Assembly (NCBI RefSeq): GCF_028826155.1
Contig: NZ_JAQGPN010000001.1
Coordinates: forward strand, 1,865,501 to 1,929,500
Direction: 5' to 3'
DNA length: 64,000 bases
Source of the DNA: Mesorhizobium shangrilense
Lineage (GTDB): Bacteria; Pseudomonadota; Alphaproteobacteria; Rhizobiales; Rhizobiaceae
Shown: positions 25,450-34,270 of the stretch, piece by piece
How positions within the stretch are numbered: the stretch's first letter is position 1
How the letters are laid out: each line of letters starts with the position of its first letter
Notes under the pieces: model-generated
Seen by the model: the letters and a program-made list of their open reading frames with translations, nothing else
What the model was told of the DNA's origin: nothing
The model's database searches: none
Translations under genes and position numbers: made by a program

Positions 25450-27053
25450 GGCTGCACCGCCTGCGGAGCGGCCGCGTTCGTCAGGTTCAGCGTTTCCTCT
25501 CGCGGGATCATCAGGTCGACACGGCGGTTTTTGGCGCGGCCTTCGGGCGTCGCGTTGTCGGCCACCGGGTCGTCTTCGCCCCTGCCTTCGACGGCCAGGC
25601 GGGACGGATCGCTGATCTTCGGTTCAATGACGGCTGCCACCGATTTCGCTCGCGCCACCGACAGGTCGTAGTTGGACTTGAAGGCGCTCGACCTTTTCGG
25701 CTTCACGATGTCGGTGTGGCCGATGATCCTGATCGGCCCGGGCTCCGGCTCCAGTGCGGCGGCTATGCGGTCGGCGATCGGCGCGAACTCATCCTTCACC
25801 TCGGCTCGCCCGGAGGCGAAGAGCAGGAGGTTGTTGATCTCGACGACGATGAAGTCGCCTTTGCCGACGACGTCGAGGCCGCCGGCGGCGATCTCGGGGG
25901 CGAGGGCGGCGCGGATGCGCTCCAGTTGGGTCTGGTCGCGCAGCTCCTCGACATAGGGCGTGAAGGCGGCTCGCTCGATGGTAATCGGCTCGTTCGGATT
26001 GAGCGCCAGCAGCTTGTCGGCCAGGGCGTCCCCGTCATTGCCGATGAGCAGTCGCAGCAGGAAGTATATGCCGGCCAGCAGCGCAATGACGGCCGCGGCG
26101 ATCGCCCACAGCGGGATGCGCGGACCGAGGTTCGACATCAGCTTCGCCATGCCCTGCCAGCGGGGCGAGATGTCCTCATCGGGGCGCGACTTGAGGTGGC
26201 GCAGCGTCTCGTAGACGTCGCGGCGCACGCGCTGCAGGTCGCGGTCGCCGCCCGCCATGCCCCGGTACTGGCCCTCGAAGCCGAGGGACAGGCAGGCATG
26301 CATCAGTTCGAGCAGGTCGAAGTGCTGGGCCGGATTGGCCAGCAGCTTGTTCAGCGCCTCGAAGAAGCCGACGCCGGAAGTGCGCACCTGGAAGAACTGC
26401 GCCAGCATCGAGTACTGCATCCAGACGTGCCTGTCGGTGCCCGGCAGGTTCTGGACGATGTCGTCGGCGGTGCCGCACAGCGCGTATTTGGCGATGCGGA
26501 CATCTTCGGCCGGAACGCCGGCTTCGGTGACCTTGCGCTCGAATTCGCGGATCGCGTTCGCCACATGGTTCATCAGCGGCACGGCCTGCATGTCGATGAT
26601 CATGAGGCGCAGCCTGCCGAGGAGGATCAGCAGCGGCGCAGCCGCGGTCGTGATCGGATTGGCGGCCGAGTATTCGCCGCCGTCGCGGGCGTTGAGCGCC
26701 ACCTCAAGCGGGATCTTCTCGACGGGCTCGACAGGCTGGCCGGGCTCTGCGCTGCCGGGGAAGAAGGCGCTGCCCGCGCCGCCCTTCATCCAGTCGTCTT
26801 CGGCGTCGGGCACGCTGTAGCGCTTCGCCGGATCGGCAAACGGACTGGCCGGATCCTGGCGGCCCGGCGCGCCGGGCGCGGGCTGCCGCGCCTGCTGGGG
26901 CGCAAACACGGTCGGCTCGGAGGGACGTTCGTTTCCGTTGGACGATCCAGGCATCGGGGAGGGCTTGAACTGTTCCGGACGCAGCGCGCCGCCGGGGTTC
27001 GGTCGAATGACCGTCTTGCCGCCTGAGCCAAAGGGATCGTCCTTGGAGCTCAT
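25446..27053 (-). CDS. tssL: T6SS membrane-complex protein TssL with OmpA domain
   Basis: A 535-residue extended TssL. A disordered Pro/Gly-rich N terminus (1-115) is followed by the DotU/TssL cytoplasmic domain (about 125-295; PLLILLGRLR, YALCGTADDIVQ, ELMHACLSLGFEGQYRG), one membrane helix (313-337) and a C-terminal OmpA peptidoglycan-binding domain (about 405-518; FASGRAEVK, GHTDIVKPKRS, NRRVDLMI). The OmpA part anchors the complex to the wall without a separate TagL. ATG 27053 is chosen because it overlaps the tssK stop; upstream extension is antisense-like. Confidence 0.95.
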   Translation of the reverse strand: MSSKDDPFGSGGKTVIRPNPGGALRPEQFKPSPMPGSSNGNERPSEPTVFAPQQARQPAPGAPGRQDPASPFADPAKRYSVPDAEDDWMKGGAGSAFFPGSAEPGQPVEPVEKIPLEVALNARDGGEYSAANPITTAAAPLLILLGRLRLMIIDMQAVPLMNHVANAIREFERKVTEAGVPAEDVRIAKYALCGTADDIVQNLPGTDRHVWMQYSMLAQFFQVRTSGVGFFEALNKLLANPAQHFDLLELMHACLSLGFEGQYRGMAGGDRDLQRVRRDVYETLRHLKSRPDEDISPRWQGMAKLMSNLGPRIPLWAIAAAVIALLAGIYFLLRLLIGNDGDALADKLLALNPNEPITIERAAFTPYVEELRDQTQLERIRAALAPEIAAGGLDVVGKGDFIVVEINNLLLFASGRAEVKDEFAPIADRIAAALEPEPGPIRIIGHTDIVKPKRSSAFKSNYDLSVARAKSVAAVIEPKISDPSRLAVEGRGEDDPVADNATPEGRAKNRRVDLMIPREETLNLTNAAAPQAVQP

Positions 27054-28381
27054 CGTCGGTCTTCCATGATGGCCCAAAGATCGAGTTGCAGGCCCGGCCA
27101 CTCGCCGGCGAAGTGCAGGCCCATGCTGGTCGCCTGGCTGAATTCGGGCCAGAGCGGGGAGGATTTGTCGAGATAGAAGTAGACGTGGTCGGAGATCGCC
27201 CTGATCTGGCGCGGCGGCGTCGGCATGTGGACGAGTTCGATGCCGGGCAGATGCGTCTGCACGATCTCGTTCATGCGGGTGTTGGGCCCCACCTTGCAGA
27301 GCGCCGGGAACTGCTGCTGGATCTGGGTCAGCGGCCGGCTTGCCGCCACCTCGATGACGAAGGTCGCGTTGCGGAAAAGAGCCCGGTCCGTCACCTGCGC
27401 GATGAAGGCGTTCGGCGCGCGCTCGATCAGGTTCAGCCTGATGGCGCGGCCGATGTCGAGGCTGAGCAGGCGCTGGATGTCGCCAAGCACCGGCTCGAAG
27501 ACGGTGTCGAGCGAATCCTGGTCGTACTCTCCGTATTCCGCGGCAAGGCGCTTGGGCGAGAACGTCCACAATTCGCCCGACATGCGCAGCAGTTGCCTGT
27601 AGGCCTCCACCGGGTGCACGTATTTCGAGCCCCGCATGTGCTTCAGCACGTTGATCTCGCGATTGAGCATCTGAAGCATGAAGTAGTCGAATGTTTGGAG
27701 GCCGCCGCCCGAGCTCGGGTCGGCGGCGTAGCGTGCAAGCGTCTCGAGCTTGGTGTCGACCCAGCCGATCACGCGATCGATCCAGCCGGAGACGACCGGG
27801 TGCGCATGCGTCACCAGCACCGGCGGGGCGAAGGTCTCGTCGAAGACGATCGTCTTGTCGCGCACCTCCAGCACGCGCGCCGCCTTGAGCGAATGAAAGC
27901 CAGGCTTGGGCGTCTTGCGCACCTCGAACTCGACGCGCGGATGCGCAACCTCGATCTCCTGTTCGACGAACAGGCTGGAGGCGGAATCGATCACGGTTTC
28001 GAGATCGCGCGCGTAGCGGCTGCCGCTCGACGCTTCCGGCATGTCGACTTCGCGGCCATTGACGGTGGCGACTGGCAGGGTGAGCCAGACGAGCTGGCGG
28101 TCGATGCCCTCCGGCATGTCGATGGGTTCGGGCAGGGGGCTGGTGCCCGGCATGTCGAAGGGCGTGCCGTCCTGGAAGACGCCGGTCGCCCGGCGGAGCG
28201 CGAACTTGTTCTGCTGCGCCAAGTCGCGATCGATCTCGATCTGCGAAAAGCCCCAGGGGTAGGGGGAGATCTGCGCGACGCGGCTTTCCAGCAGCCGTTC
28301 GTAATAGCGGTCGTTCTGCTGCAGATGATGCTGCCGCAGGAACAGTCCCTCCGACCAGGCTACCTTGCTATACCAGGACAT
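27050..28381 (-). CDS. tssK: T6SS baseplate protein TssK
   Basis: A 443-residue TssK (ImpJ/VasE) of standard length. It opens with VAWSEGLFLRQHHLQQNDRYYE, the family signature, and has PHPRVEFEVRKT-like, RLLSLDIGRAIRL and HMPTPPRQIRAISDHVYFYLDK segments. TssK joins the TssEFG wedge to the TssLM membrane complex. It is the first gene of the leftward block tssK-L-M-tagF-pppA-ppkA. Confidence 0.95.
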   Translation of the reverse strand: MSWYSKVAWSEGLFLRQHHLQQNDRYYERLLESRVAQISPYPWGFSQIEIDRDLAQQNKFALRRATGVFQDGTPFDMPGTSPLPEPIDMPEGIDRQLVWLTLPVATVNGREVDMPEASSGSRYARDLETVIDSASSLFVEQEIEVAHPRVEFEVRKTPKPGFHSLKAARVLEVRDKTIVFDETFAPPVLVTHAHPVVSGWIDRVIGWVDTKLETLARYAADPSSGGGLQTFDYFMLQMLNREINVLKHMRGSKYVHPVEAYRQLLRMSGELWTFSPKRLAAEYGEYDQDSLDTVFEPVLGDIQRLLSLDIGRAIRLNLIERAPNAFIAQVTDRALFRNATFVIEVAASRPLTQIQQQFPALCKVGPNTRMNEIVQTHLPGIELVHMPTPPRQIRAISDHVYFYLDKSSPLWPEFSQATSMGLHFAGEWPGLQLDLWAIMEDRR

Positions 28382-28601
28382 TTTCGGTGAAGCCCTCCAC
28401 CCGGAAAACGCACGTATCGGTATGCTCGCAGTCGCTGATTGCGATGCTAGTCCAAGGCCTTGGAACTGTCGATGGAAGATCGCAGAGGCGCGGCCTGCCC
28501 AGGTTCAAGGCATCGGTACATGACGGCGGTGCTTCGGACGGCCTGTCGGGCGTTGGGACCATGCATCGGCGCAAACCAGCGGGACGGCCGGGCGCGAGCG
28601 G
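28382..28601. promoter_or_regulatory. Upstream region of the tssK operon
   Basis: 220 bases between the caspase-like gene and tssK, both leftward. It probably holds the promoter for the tssK block. No clear terminator hairpin for the caspase-like gene was found, so read-through into tssK is possible. Confidence 0.4.
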
Positions 28602-30050
28602 CTAGAACACGCCGCCAATGCCGATGCCGCCGCTGATATCAGGAGGCGGGGCAGCCGGGCGCGTCCCGCTGTTGCTGCGCCGTGTCGAGCGCTGCTTGGT
28701 GGGCTTGCCGTTCGTGGCCCTGCGACCGCTGTCCGTCGATGCGCTGGCTTCGCGCACCTTCTTGACCGCCACCGGCTGCTTGCAGATGCGGCCTGATCTG
28801 AGGAACAGGTCGCCGAGCAGTTCGACGGTCGGTTCGGTCGCGCCGGCGGCCTGCTTTGTGTTGCGATAGTAGTCCGCAAGGGCGCGTGTAGATCCCTTGC
28901 CCCAGTCGCCGTCGACTTCCATGCGATAGCAGCCGAGGCGGCGCAGTTCCGTCTGCACGCTGCGCGCCAGCTCGGTCGCCTTCGCCTCCGAATCCTCGCC
29001 GGTGGAGGTGCCGACGATGAGCGTCTCGAGGCCCGAGACCACGCTGTCGCGCGCGCCCTCCATCCTGGACAGGGTCGCAACCTGCGTGCCGGCGGGCGGC
29101 GCGGATGCGGCGGCCGGTCCTTCGACAGAGCGCAGCGTCTGACCCACGATCAGCACTGCGGTCTGCAGGTCATTGGAAGCAAGTTCGACCTGGAGCTTCT
29201 CCTTCGCCGCAGGGTCGGCGAGGATGCGTGACAGGCTGGCGCTGAGTTGGGTCGGGTCGAGGACCTGCTGCTCGGTGAAATAGAATTGCTCGCGAAGGTT
29301 CGACTGGTCCCAGGGAACCTGGCGGCCGACCGTCAGGGCCTCGGTCTCGTTGCGGACACGGATCATCATGTCGGAAATGCTGAGGCCCGGTATCTCGACA
29401 TTTTTCAGGAGGGCAGTCGTGAAGGGGCTGTTCTGGCCCGCGCCGTCCACCGTCACATTGCCGGGCTGGGTGGCGAACGCCACGAAAGTGTTCTCGCCGA
29501 CCTCGACCTGGGCCAGACCGTCGCTGCCCGCTCCCTGGCCCATCGGGTTGTTGCGGCATGCGTCGAGGAAGATGAAGGTCTGGCGGTCACGGCTGGCGAA
29601 ACGCGCGATCACCTCATTCAGCCTGATCGCCCGCGCGGTCAGTTTCTCGACGTTGTCGGGGTCGAGCGTGTCGATCGGCAATAGATAGTTCTCGCCCTGG
29701 ATCTGGATGCCGTGGCCGGCATAGAAGATCAGCACCGACGTTGCGGTCGGCAGCTTTCTTTCCGCGTCGCCGAGCAGCTTCTTGAAGCCGTCCGAGGTCA
29801 GGTCGCTTGCGGACAGCACCTCGAAGTTCAATCTCTTCAGGCTTTCGGAGAGCCGCTGCGCATCGTTCCCGGCATTGGGAAGCCGGTCCAGGCGGGCGCT
29901 TTGGTAGTTCGAGTTGCCGATGACGATGGCCAGGCGATTGCGCGGCTGCGCACCGGCCTGCTCTTCGACCGCGGCGCGTGTTGCGACTGCGGTGAGCAGC
30001 ACGAAAAACAGGACTGCCGGGATGGTGAAGAAAGCTCTGTAGAACGCCAT
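28602..30050 (-). CDS. Secreted caspase-like (C14) protease
   Basis: A 482-residue protein from ATG 30050; a longer frame to 30293 lacks a signal peptide. Residues 1-26 are a signal peptide (TRA/A). Residues about 38-260 form a caspase p20-like domain with RLAIVIGNSNYQ, catalytic His113 in FYAGHGI and Cys165 in FLDACRNNP, both intact. A later segment near 385-430 (VQTELRRLGCYRMEVDGDWG) resembles a peptidoglycan-binding helical motif, and the C terminus is basic and Pro/Ser rich. Export to the periplasm is expected. It lies directly upstream of tssK on the same strand, so a link to T6SS is possible but unproven. Confidence 0.85.
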   Translation of the reverse strand: MAFYRAFFTIPAVLFFVLLTAVATRAAVEEQAGAQPRNRLAIVIGNSNYQSARLDRLPNAGNDAQRLSESLKRLNFEVLSASDLTSDGFKKLLGDAERKLPTATSVLIFYAGHGIQIQGENYLLPIDTLDPDNVEKLTARAIRLNEVIARFASRDRQTFIFLDACRNNPMGQGAGSDGLAQVEVGENTFVAFATQPGNVTVDGAGQNSPFTTALLKNVEIPGLSISDMMIRVRNETEALTVGRQVPWDQSNLREQFYFTEQQVLDPTQLSASLSRILADPAAKEKLQVELASNDLQTAVLIVGQTLRSVEGPAAASAPPAGTQVATLSRMEGARDSVVSGLETLIVGTSTGEDSEAKATELARSVQTELRRLGCYRMEVDGDWGKGSTRALADYYRNTKQAAGATEPTVELLGDLFLRSGRICKQPVAVKKVREASASTDSGRRATNGKPTKQRSTRRSNSGTRPAAPPPDISGGIGIGGVF

Positions 30051-30625
30051 GTCAGACTGCCCGTTCCTGTCTCGCGAACAGCAGCGGGTCGCCGATGCAT
30101 TCCTCGATCTGACGGGATGATCCGCCGGCGCCGCCAAAGACCAGCAAGTTTTTACACCAACAACCGCTTCAAAGATAGGGCGACGCCATCCGGTGACGTC
30201 TTGCGGCGATTGGAAACGGCAAGCACGTTCAGGTTGATGTGAGCATCTAGTCTGCACGCGTCCAAGCAAAAGGACGCGCATCGTGCTTTTCATGCAACAT
30301 GCCCAGCGGGAGCCATCCTGTTCGGAATCCTGGCGTTGTTGCGTCTATTAACAGATCAGCAAATATGTTCCATTTCAAATGCTTGGAAGGAAATATTAAG
30401 GACCGGCGGATTCCAGAAAATGGTTCGCGCTGCTGCGTTTTCGATCAGTTCAGACGCTCTACCCGACAGACGCATGACTGCGGCTAACTATGTCGCGCAG
30501 CAAACGGTGATGTTATGTTCGAAGCTCGGTTGGCATGAATCAGCCCCGATCTCGCGGAGAGGGCCGCGGTTGAGCTGCCAGACGCCGCCGTGCGTTCCGA
30601 TGCGGCGAGATCGGAAGGGGACACC
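30051..30625. other. Divergent non-coding region
   Basis: 575 bases between the leftward caspase-like gene and the rightward autotransporter, AT-richer than its surroundings. It has room for two promoters and leader sequence. A hairpin with 7-bp arms (CGCGTCC at 30257-30263, complement at 30272-30278) is followed a little downstream by TTTT, a weak terminator-like element. An open frame beginning at 30336 runs into the autotransporter in another phase and is rejected. Confidence 0.45.
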
Positions 30626-33112
30626 ATGCTCGTCTGCAAGAAGTCGGTTCGCTTCGGTGGCGTCTCGGCGCTCGCCATTGGTGCGGCGATGGCCTTCTTT
30701 CCCTCCGCGGCGGAAGCCTGCACCGCCACCCCGACCGTCGTCGGCGGCGTGGCGACGTCGGTTTCCGTCTCCTGCGTGGCCGGCGATACCGCCGCGCCGT
30801 ACGCCACGAGCTTCACCGCGTGGCCGATCGGCCTTGCTACGGTCAGCTATGACGGAAACGGTCCTGACACGATCACCATGACCGGCGGCACGATCTCTTC
30901 CGTGAGTTCGTTTCCGCCGCCCGTTTTTGACGCCAATCCGGAGTTCTTCCTCGATCCCAGCACCGGCGTCATCGAGATGCTGGACGGGATCGACGTCTTC
31001 AACATGAGCGGCGGTACGATCGGTAGCGCGACGGATGTGATCGGTCTCAGCCTCGGGGCCGGCGCTGACCAGTTCCAGATGAGCGGCGGAGAGATCTCGG
31101 GCTCGATCTTCGGCCTCGGCGGCGGCAACACCTATGTCATGTCGGGCGGCACGATCGGCGGATCGATTTTCGCCGGCAGCCAGGACGACAACGTTACCAT
31201 TTCCGGCAGCGCCGTCATCCAGGTGATCTCCAGCGGAGGGCCGGACGCGGTCGGACTGGAGGACGGCAACGACGTCTTCACGATGACCGGCGGCACGCTG
31301 AACGGCGCAGTCAGCGGCGGCGCCGGCGACGACGCGCTCAGCATCAGTGGCGGCACGATCGCCGGCTTCGTGGCCGGCAACGACGGCGTCGATCAGGTAT
31401 CGGTGTCAGGCGGCGTCATCCAGGGCGACATCAGTGCCGAGACCGTCACGCTGACGGGCGGCACGATCGGCGGCAACATCACGGGCCTCACCGGCAACAC
31501 GCTTGTCATCGACGACTCGGCCTCGGCAGCGCCGCTCGTGTTGCTGAACGGTGGGGTCTTCAGCGGCGCCAACGCCGTCGGCACCATCAACAACACCAAC
31601 CTCGCGGCAGGCGGCACCCAGCTATTCACCGGCTTTCTCAGCCTGCTTACGCAGAACTCGATGTTGGCGTTCGGGCCCGGCTCGACCAACAACATCAACA
31701 CGCTGACGCTCGGCCCCGGCTCGACACTCTTCGTCACCGGGCCGTCGCAACTCACCGGCACGCTGATCGCGAACGGCTCCACGATATCCATGATCAACGG
31801 CGTCGCGAACGACGTCTTCACCCTTGGCGGGCTCGCGCTCAATGGCGCAACGATCGGCGTCGACGTCAACCAGCAGACGATCCAGGCCGACCAGATCGTG
31901 GCTGGCGGCTTCGCCGCGGCGGGGACCAACACGATCCTTGTCAACCTGCTGGGCGCTCCGAACTTTGCGGGGGTGACCGACATTCCGATCATTCTGTCGG
32001 CGAATGCTCCGGTCGCCGGCACGTTCGTCGTGGCGGGAGCGCCGGCTACCCCCGGCGCCCTCTTCAGCTTCCAGCTCGTTCAGGGTGCCGGCGGCGGCCT
32101 CGTGCTCAGGGCGACGCCGGTGAGCGCGGGGGTCGCCCTGGCCCCACACAACGCGATCGACGTCGCATCCGTGGACACTGCCCTCGACGCACTCGACGGG
32201 ATCAACGACGACGCCGCCGACTTCGGCCTGGGACTGACCGGTCGCAGCCGGGGTGTGTTTGTCACGCCTTCCTTCGGCGTGTTCGCCTCCGGCCAGTTCG
32301 CCGAGGTGGATCACGACGGCTTCGAAATCTCCGGCGACAATATTGTCGCGACAGGTCCATCGTTCGATGCCAGCGACTTCTCTGCGGCGATCAGCCTCGA
32401 CTTCAACGTGGCGAAGCACTTCGGCTACGACGACAAATATGGCCTGAATGTCGGCGCCTTCGGCGGCTATACGTCGACCGATGTCGATATGGACGGGTTC
32501 GAGTCGTTCGCAAGCGTCGGCGAGGCGAGCAACGAGGCTGGCATGTTCGGTGGCTACGGGCTGTTCCGGCAAGGCCTGAACTATGGGCTGGTCTCGGCGA
32601 CCGCCTTCCTCGGCCAAACCGACGTAACCAACGACGTGCTCGGGACCACCGGCAGCTACGATACCGAAGGATACGCCGTGACGGGGTCGGTCGGGCATAT
32701 CTACGCGATCGGCGACCGCGCCCGGTTCGATCTGCGCGGTGGCCTGCTCGGCGTGTGGTTCGAGGGCAGCGACTTCACCGACAGTGGGGGTAACTCCTAC
32801 GGGAAGGCGCGCATCTCGTTCGGCGCACTCAAGTTCGAGCCCGGCATCTATGCCGACTACGAGCTCGAGAACGGCATGATCTTCAGCCCCTATGCCCGCG
32901 CCGACATCCAGCAGCGCTTCAGCTACGAGAACACCGCCAGCATCGATGGGGTCAGGTTTGCGTTCGACGATGCGGACTTCTCGGGGGCACTTTCGACAGG
33001 CTTCAACCTGAAGGTTTCGCAATCGACGACGTTAAGCGCGGAGGTGCGGGGGAAGGCCTCGTCGGACAGCACGACGCTTGCGGGCAAGATCGGCCTCAAG
33101 GTAGGCTTCTGA
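30626..33112 (+). CDS. Autotransporter with GGTI-repeat passenger
   Basis: An 828-residue type Va autotransporter. ATG 30626 follows GGAAGGGG at 30612-30619 and opens a long signal peptide (basic start, cut near SAAEA/C). The passenger (to about 535) has at least nine motifs of the form (M/I/V/L)(T/S)GGxI, spaced 18-30 residues, as in right-handed beta-helix or haemagglutinin-type passengers. Residues about 538-828 are the beta-barrel translocator, ending in the expected aromatic residue (KVGF). It is likely a surface adhesin or coat protein. No protease triad was seen. Confidence 0.87.
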   Translation: MLVCKKSVRFGGVSALAIGAAMAFFPSAAEACTATPTVVGGVATSVSVSCVAGDTAAPYATSFTAWPIGLATVSYDGNGPDTITMTGGTISSVSSFPPPVFDANPEFFLDPSTGVIEMLDGIDVFNMSGGTIGSATDVIGLSLGAGADQFQMSGGEISGSIFGLGGGNTYVMSGGTIGGSIFAGSQDDNVTISGSAVIQVISSGGPDAVGLEDGNDVFTMTGGTLNGAVSGGAGDDALSISGGTIAGFVAGNDGVDQVSVSGGVIQGDISAETVTLTGGTIGGNITGLTGNTLVIDDSASAAPLVLLNGGVFSGANAVGTINNTNLAAGGTQLFTGFLSLLTQNSMLAFGPGSTNNINTLTLGPGSTLFVTGPSQLTGTLIANGSTISMINGVANDVFTLGGLALNGATIGVDVNQQTIQADQIVAGGFAAAGTNTILVNLLGAPNFAGVTDIPIILSANAPVAGTFVVAGAPATPGALFSFQLVQGAGGGLVLRATPVSAGVALAPHNAIDVASVDTALDALDGINDDAADFGLGLTGRSRGVFVTPSFGVFASGQFAEVDHDGFEISGDNIVATGPSFDASDFSAAISLDFNVAKHFGYDDKYGLNVGAFGGYTSTDVDMDGFESFASVGEASNEAGMFGGYGLFRQGLNYGLVSATAFLGQTDVTNDVLGTTGSYDTEGYAVTGSVGHIYAIGDRARFDLRGGLLGVWFEGSDFTDSGGNSYGKARISFGALKFEPGIYADYELENGMIFSPYARADIQQRFSYENTASIDGVRFAFDDADFSGALSTGFNLKVSQSTTLSAEVRGKASSDSTTLAGKIGLKVGF

Positions 33113-33156
33113 GAAGACAGGCGCCGACGCCGACTTTGCCCGAGGTAAAAAGCGAC

Positions 33157-34251
33157 ATGACCACGACGCGCGCTCGCTCGCTGGGGCTCGATTTTCGCGG
33201 CGCGCCGGGAAGCGACAACGCCGTGACCGACGTTGCCGGGGTCAAGGTCGGCTTCTCGACGCTCATCGATCCGGAGCGCGGCATACGCACAGGCGTGACC
33301 GCGCTTCTGCCGCGTGACGATCGCGATTGCCCCGTTCCGGCATGGGCAGGCTGTTTCGCTCTCAACGGCAATGGCGAGATGACCGGCACACACTGGATCA
33401 ACGATGCCGGCTATTTCTTCGGTCCCGTGTTGATCACCAACACCCATTCGATCGGAATGGCGCATCACGGCGCCGTCAAATGGACGATCGATCGTTACGC
33501 GAAGGCCTTCGAGGAGCAGCGGCTCTGGACCATGCCCGTGGTCGCCGAAACCTGCGACGCCACGCTGAACGATATCAACGGGCTGCACGTCACCGCCGAG
33601 CATGCTCTGGAGGCGCTGGACACGGCCGCCTCAGGTCCGGTCGCGGAGGGGGCGGTCGGCGGCGGGGCCGGCATGATCGCCTATGAGTTCAAGGCCGGCA
33701 CGGGAACGTCCTCGAGGCGGGTCAGGATCGATGGCGCGACCTACACAGTCGGCGCGCTCGTGCAGGCCAATCACGGGCTGCGCCCATGGCTGACGGTGCT
33801 GGGCGTTCCGGTCGGCGAGTTCTTGACGGAGGGCCGCCTGAGGCAGACCGAGTCCGGCTCCATCATCGCGATCGTCGTGACTGACGCGCCCTTGTCGCCG
33901 CTGTCGCTGCGGCATGCCGCCCGCCGCGCCGCGATCGGTGTCGGCAGGGGAGGGACGCCCGGCGGCAACAGCTCCGGCGATCTCTTCCTGGCCATCTCCA
34001 CGGCGAACGAGCGTCCGTTGCCGCACATCGCGGGTTCCCGCGAGACGTTCGAATTCCTCAATGCCGAATGGATCGACCCGGTCTATCTCGCAGTCGTTGA
34101 GGCGGTCGAGGAGGGGGTGATCAATTCCCTTGTCGCGGGACGCGATACGCCGACCTTCAAGCCGCCCGGAAAAATCTGCCGCGGCATCGATCACGAGCAG
34201 CTGCGGGACGTCATGCGCCGTTTCGGGCGTCTGCGTCCGGCTGCGCTCTGA
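33157..34251 (+). CDS. P1 family (S58, DmpA-like) aminopeptidase/amidase
   Basis: A 364-residue P1-family protein. ATG 33157 is preceded by GAGG at 33142-33145; an upstream TTG at 33136 is less likely. The family matures by self-cleavage before a nucleophilic Ser in a G-N-x-S-G-D motif, here GGNSSGD near residues 267-273. ITNTHSIGMAHHG, AGTGTSSRRV and the early DNAVTDVAGVKVGFSTL are typical. Substrates in the family are N-terminal or beta-amino acid peptides and some amides; the one here cannot be told. It follows the autotransporter by 44 bases. Confidence 0.88.
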   Translation: MTTTRARSLGLDFRGAPGSDNAVTDVAGVKVGFSTLIDPERGIRTGVTALLPRDDRDCPVPAWAGCFALNGNGEMTGTHWINDAGYFFGPVLITNTHSIGMAHHGAVKWTIDRYAKAFEEQRLWTMPVVAETCDATLNDINGLHVTAEHALEALDTAASGPVAEGAVGGGAGMIAYEFKAGTGTSSRRVRIDGATYTVGALVQANHGLRPWLTVLGVPVGEFLTEGRLRQTESGSIIAIVVTDAPLSPLSLRHAARRAAIGVGRGGTPGGNSSGDLFLAISTANERPLPHIAGSRETFEFLNAEWIDPVYLAVVEAVEEGVINSLVAGRDTPTFKPPGKICRGIDHEQLRDVMRRFGRLRPAAL

Positions 34252-34270
34252 GCGCCAGCCACCGGGCAGC

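Noticed and set aside
21166-25671. Very long plus-strand open frame (1501 codons)
   Set aside because: It is antisense to tagF and tssM, whose proteins are clearly conserved. Its product is Arg/Gly/Val/Asp-rich without domains, as expected from the complementary frame of high-GC DNA.
30336-30881. Plus-strand open frame before and into the autotransporter
   Set aside because: It overlaps the autotransporter start in another frame, has no ribosome site and becomes Arg/Ser-rich where it overlaps.
31622-33022. Minus-strand open frame of 466 codons
   Set aside because: It is antisense to the autotransporter and has no domain; a shadow.
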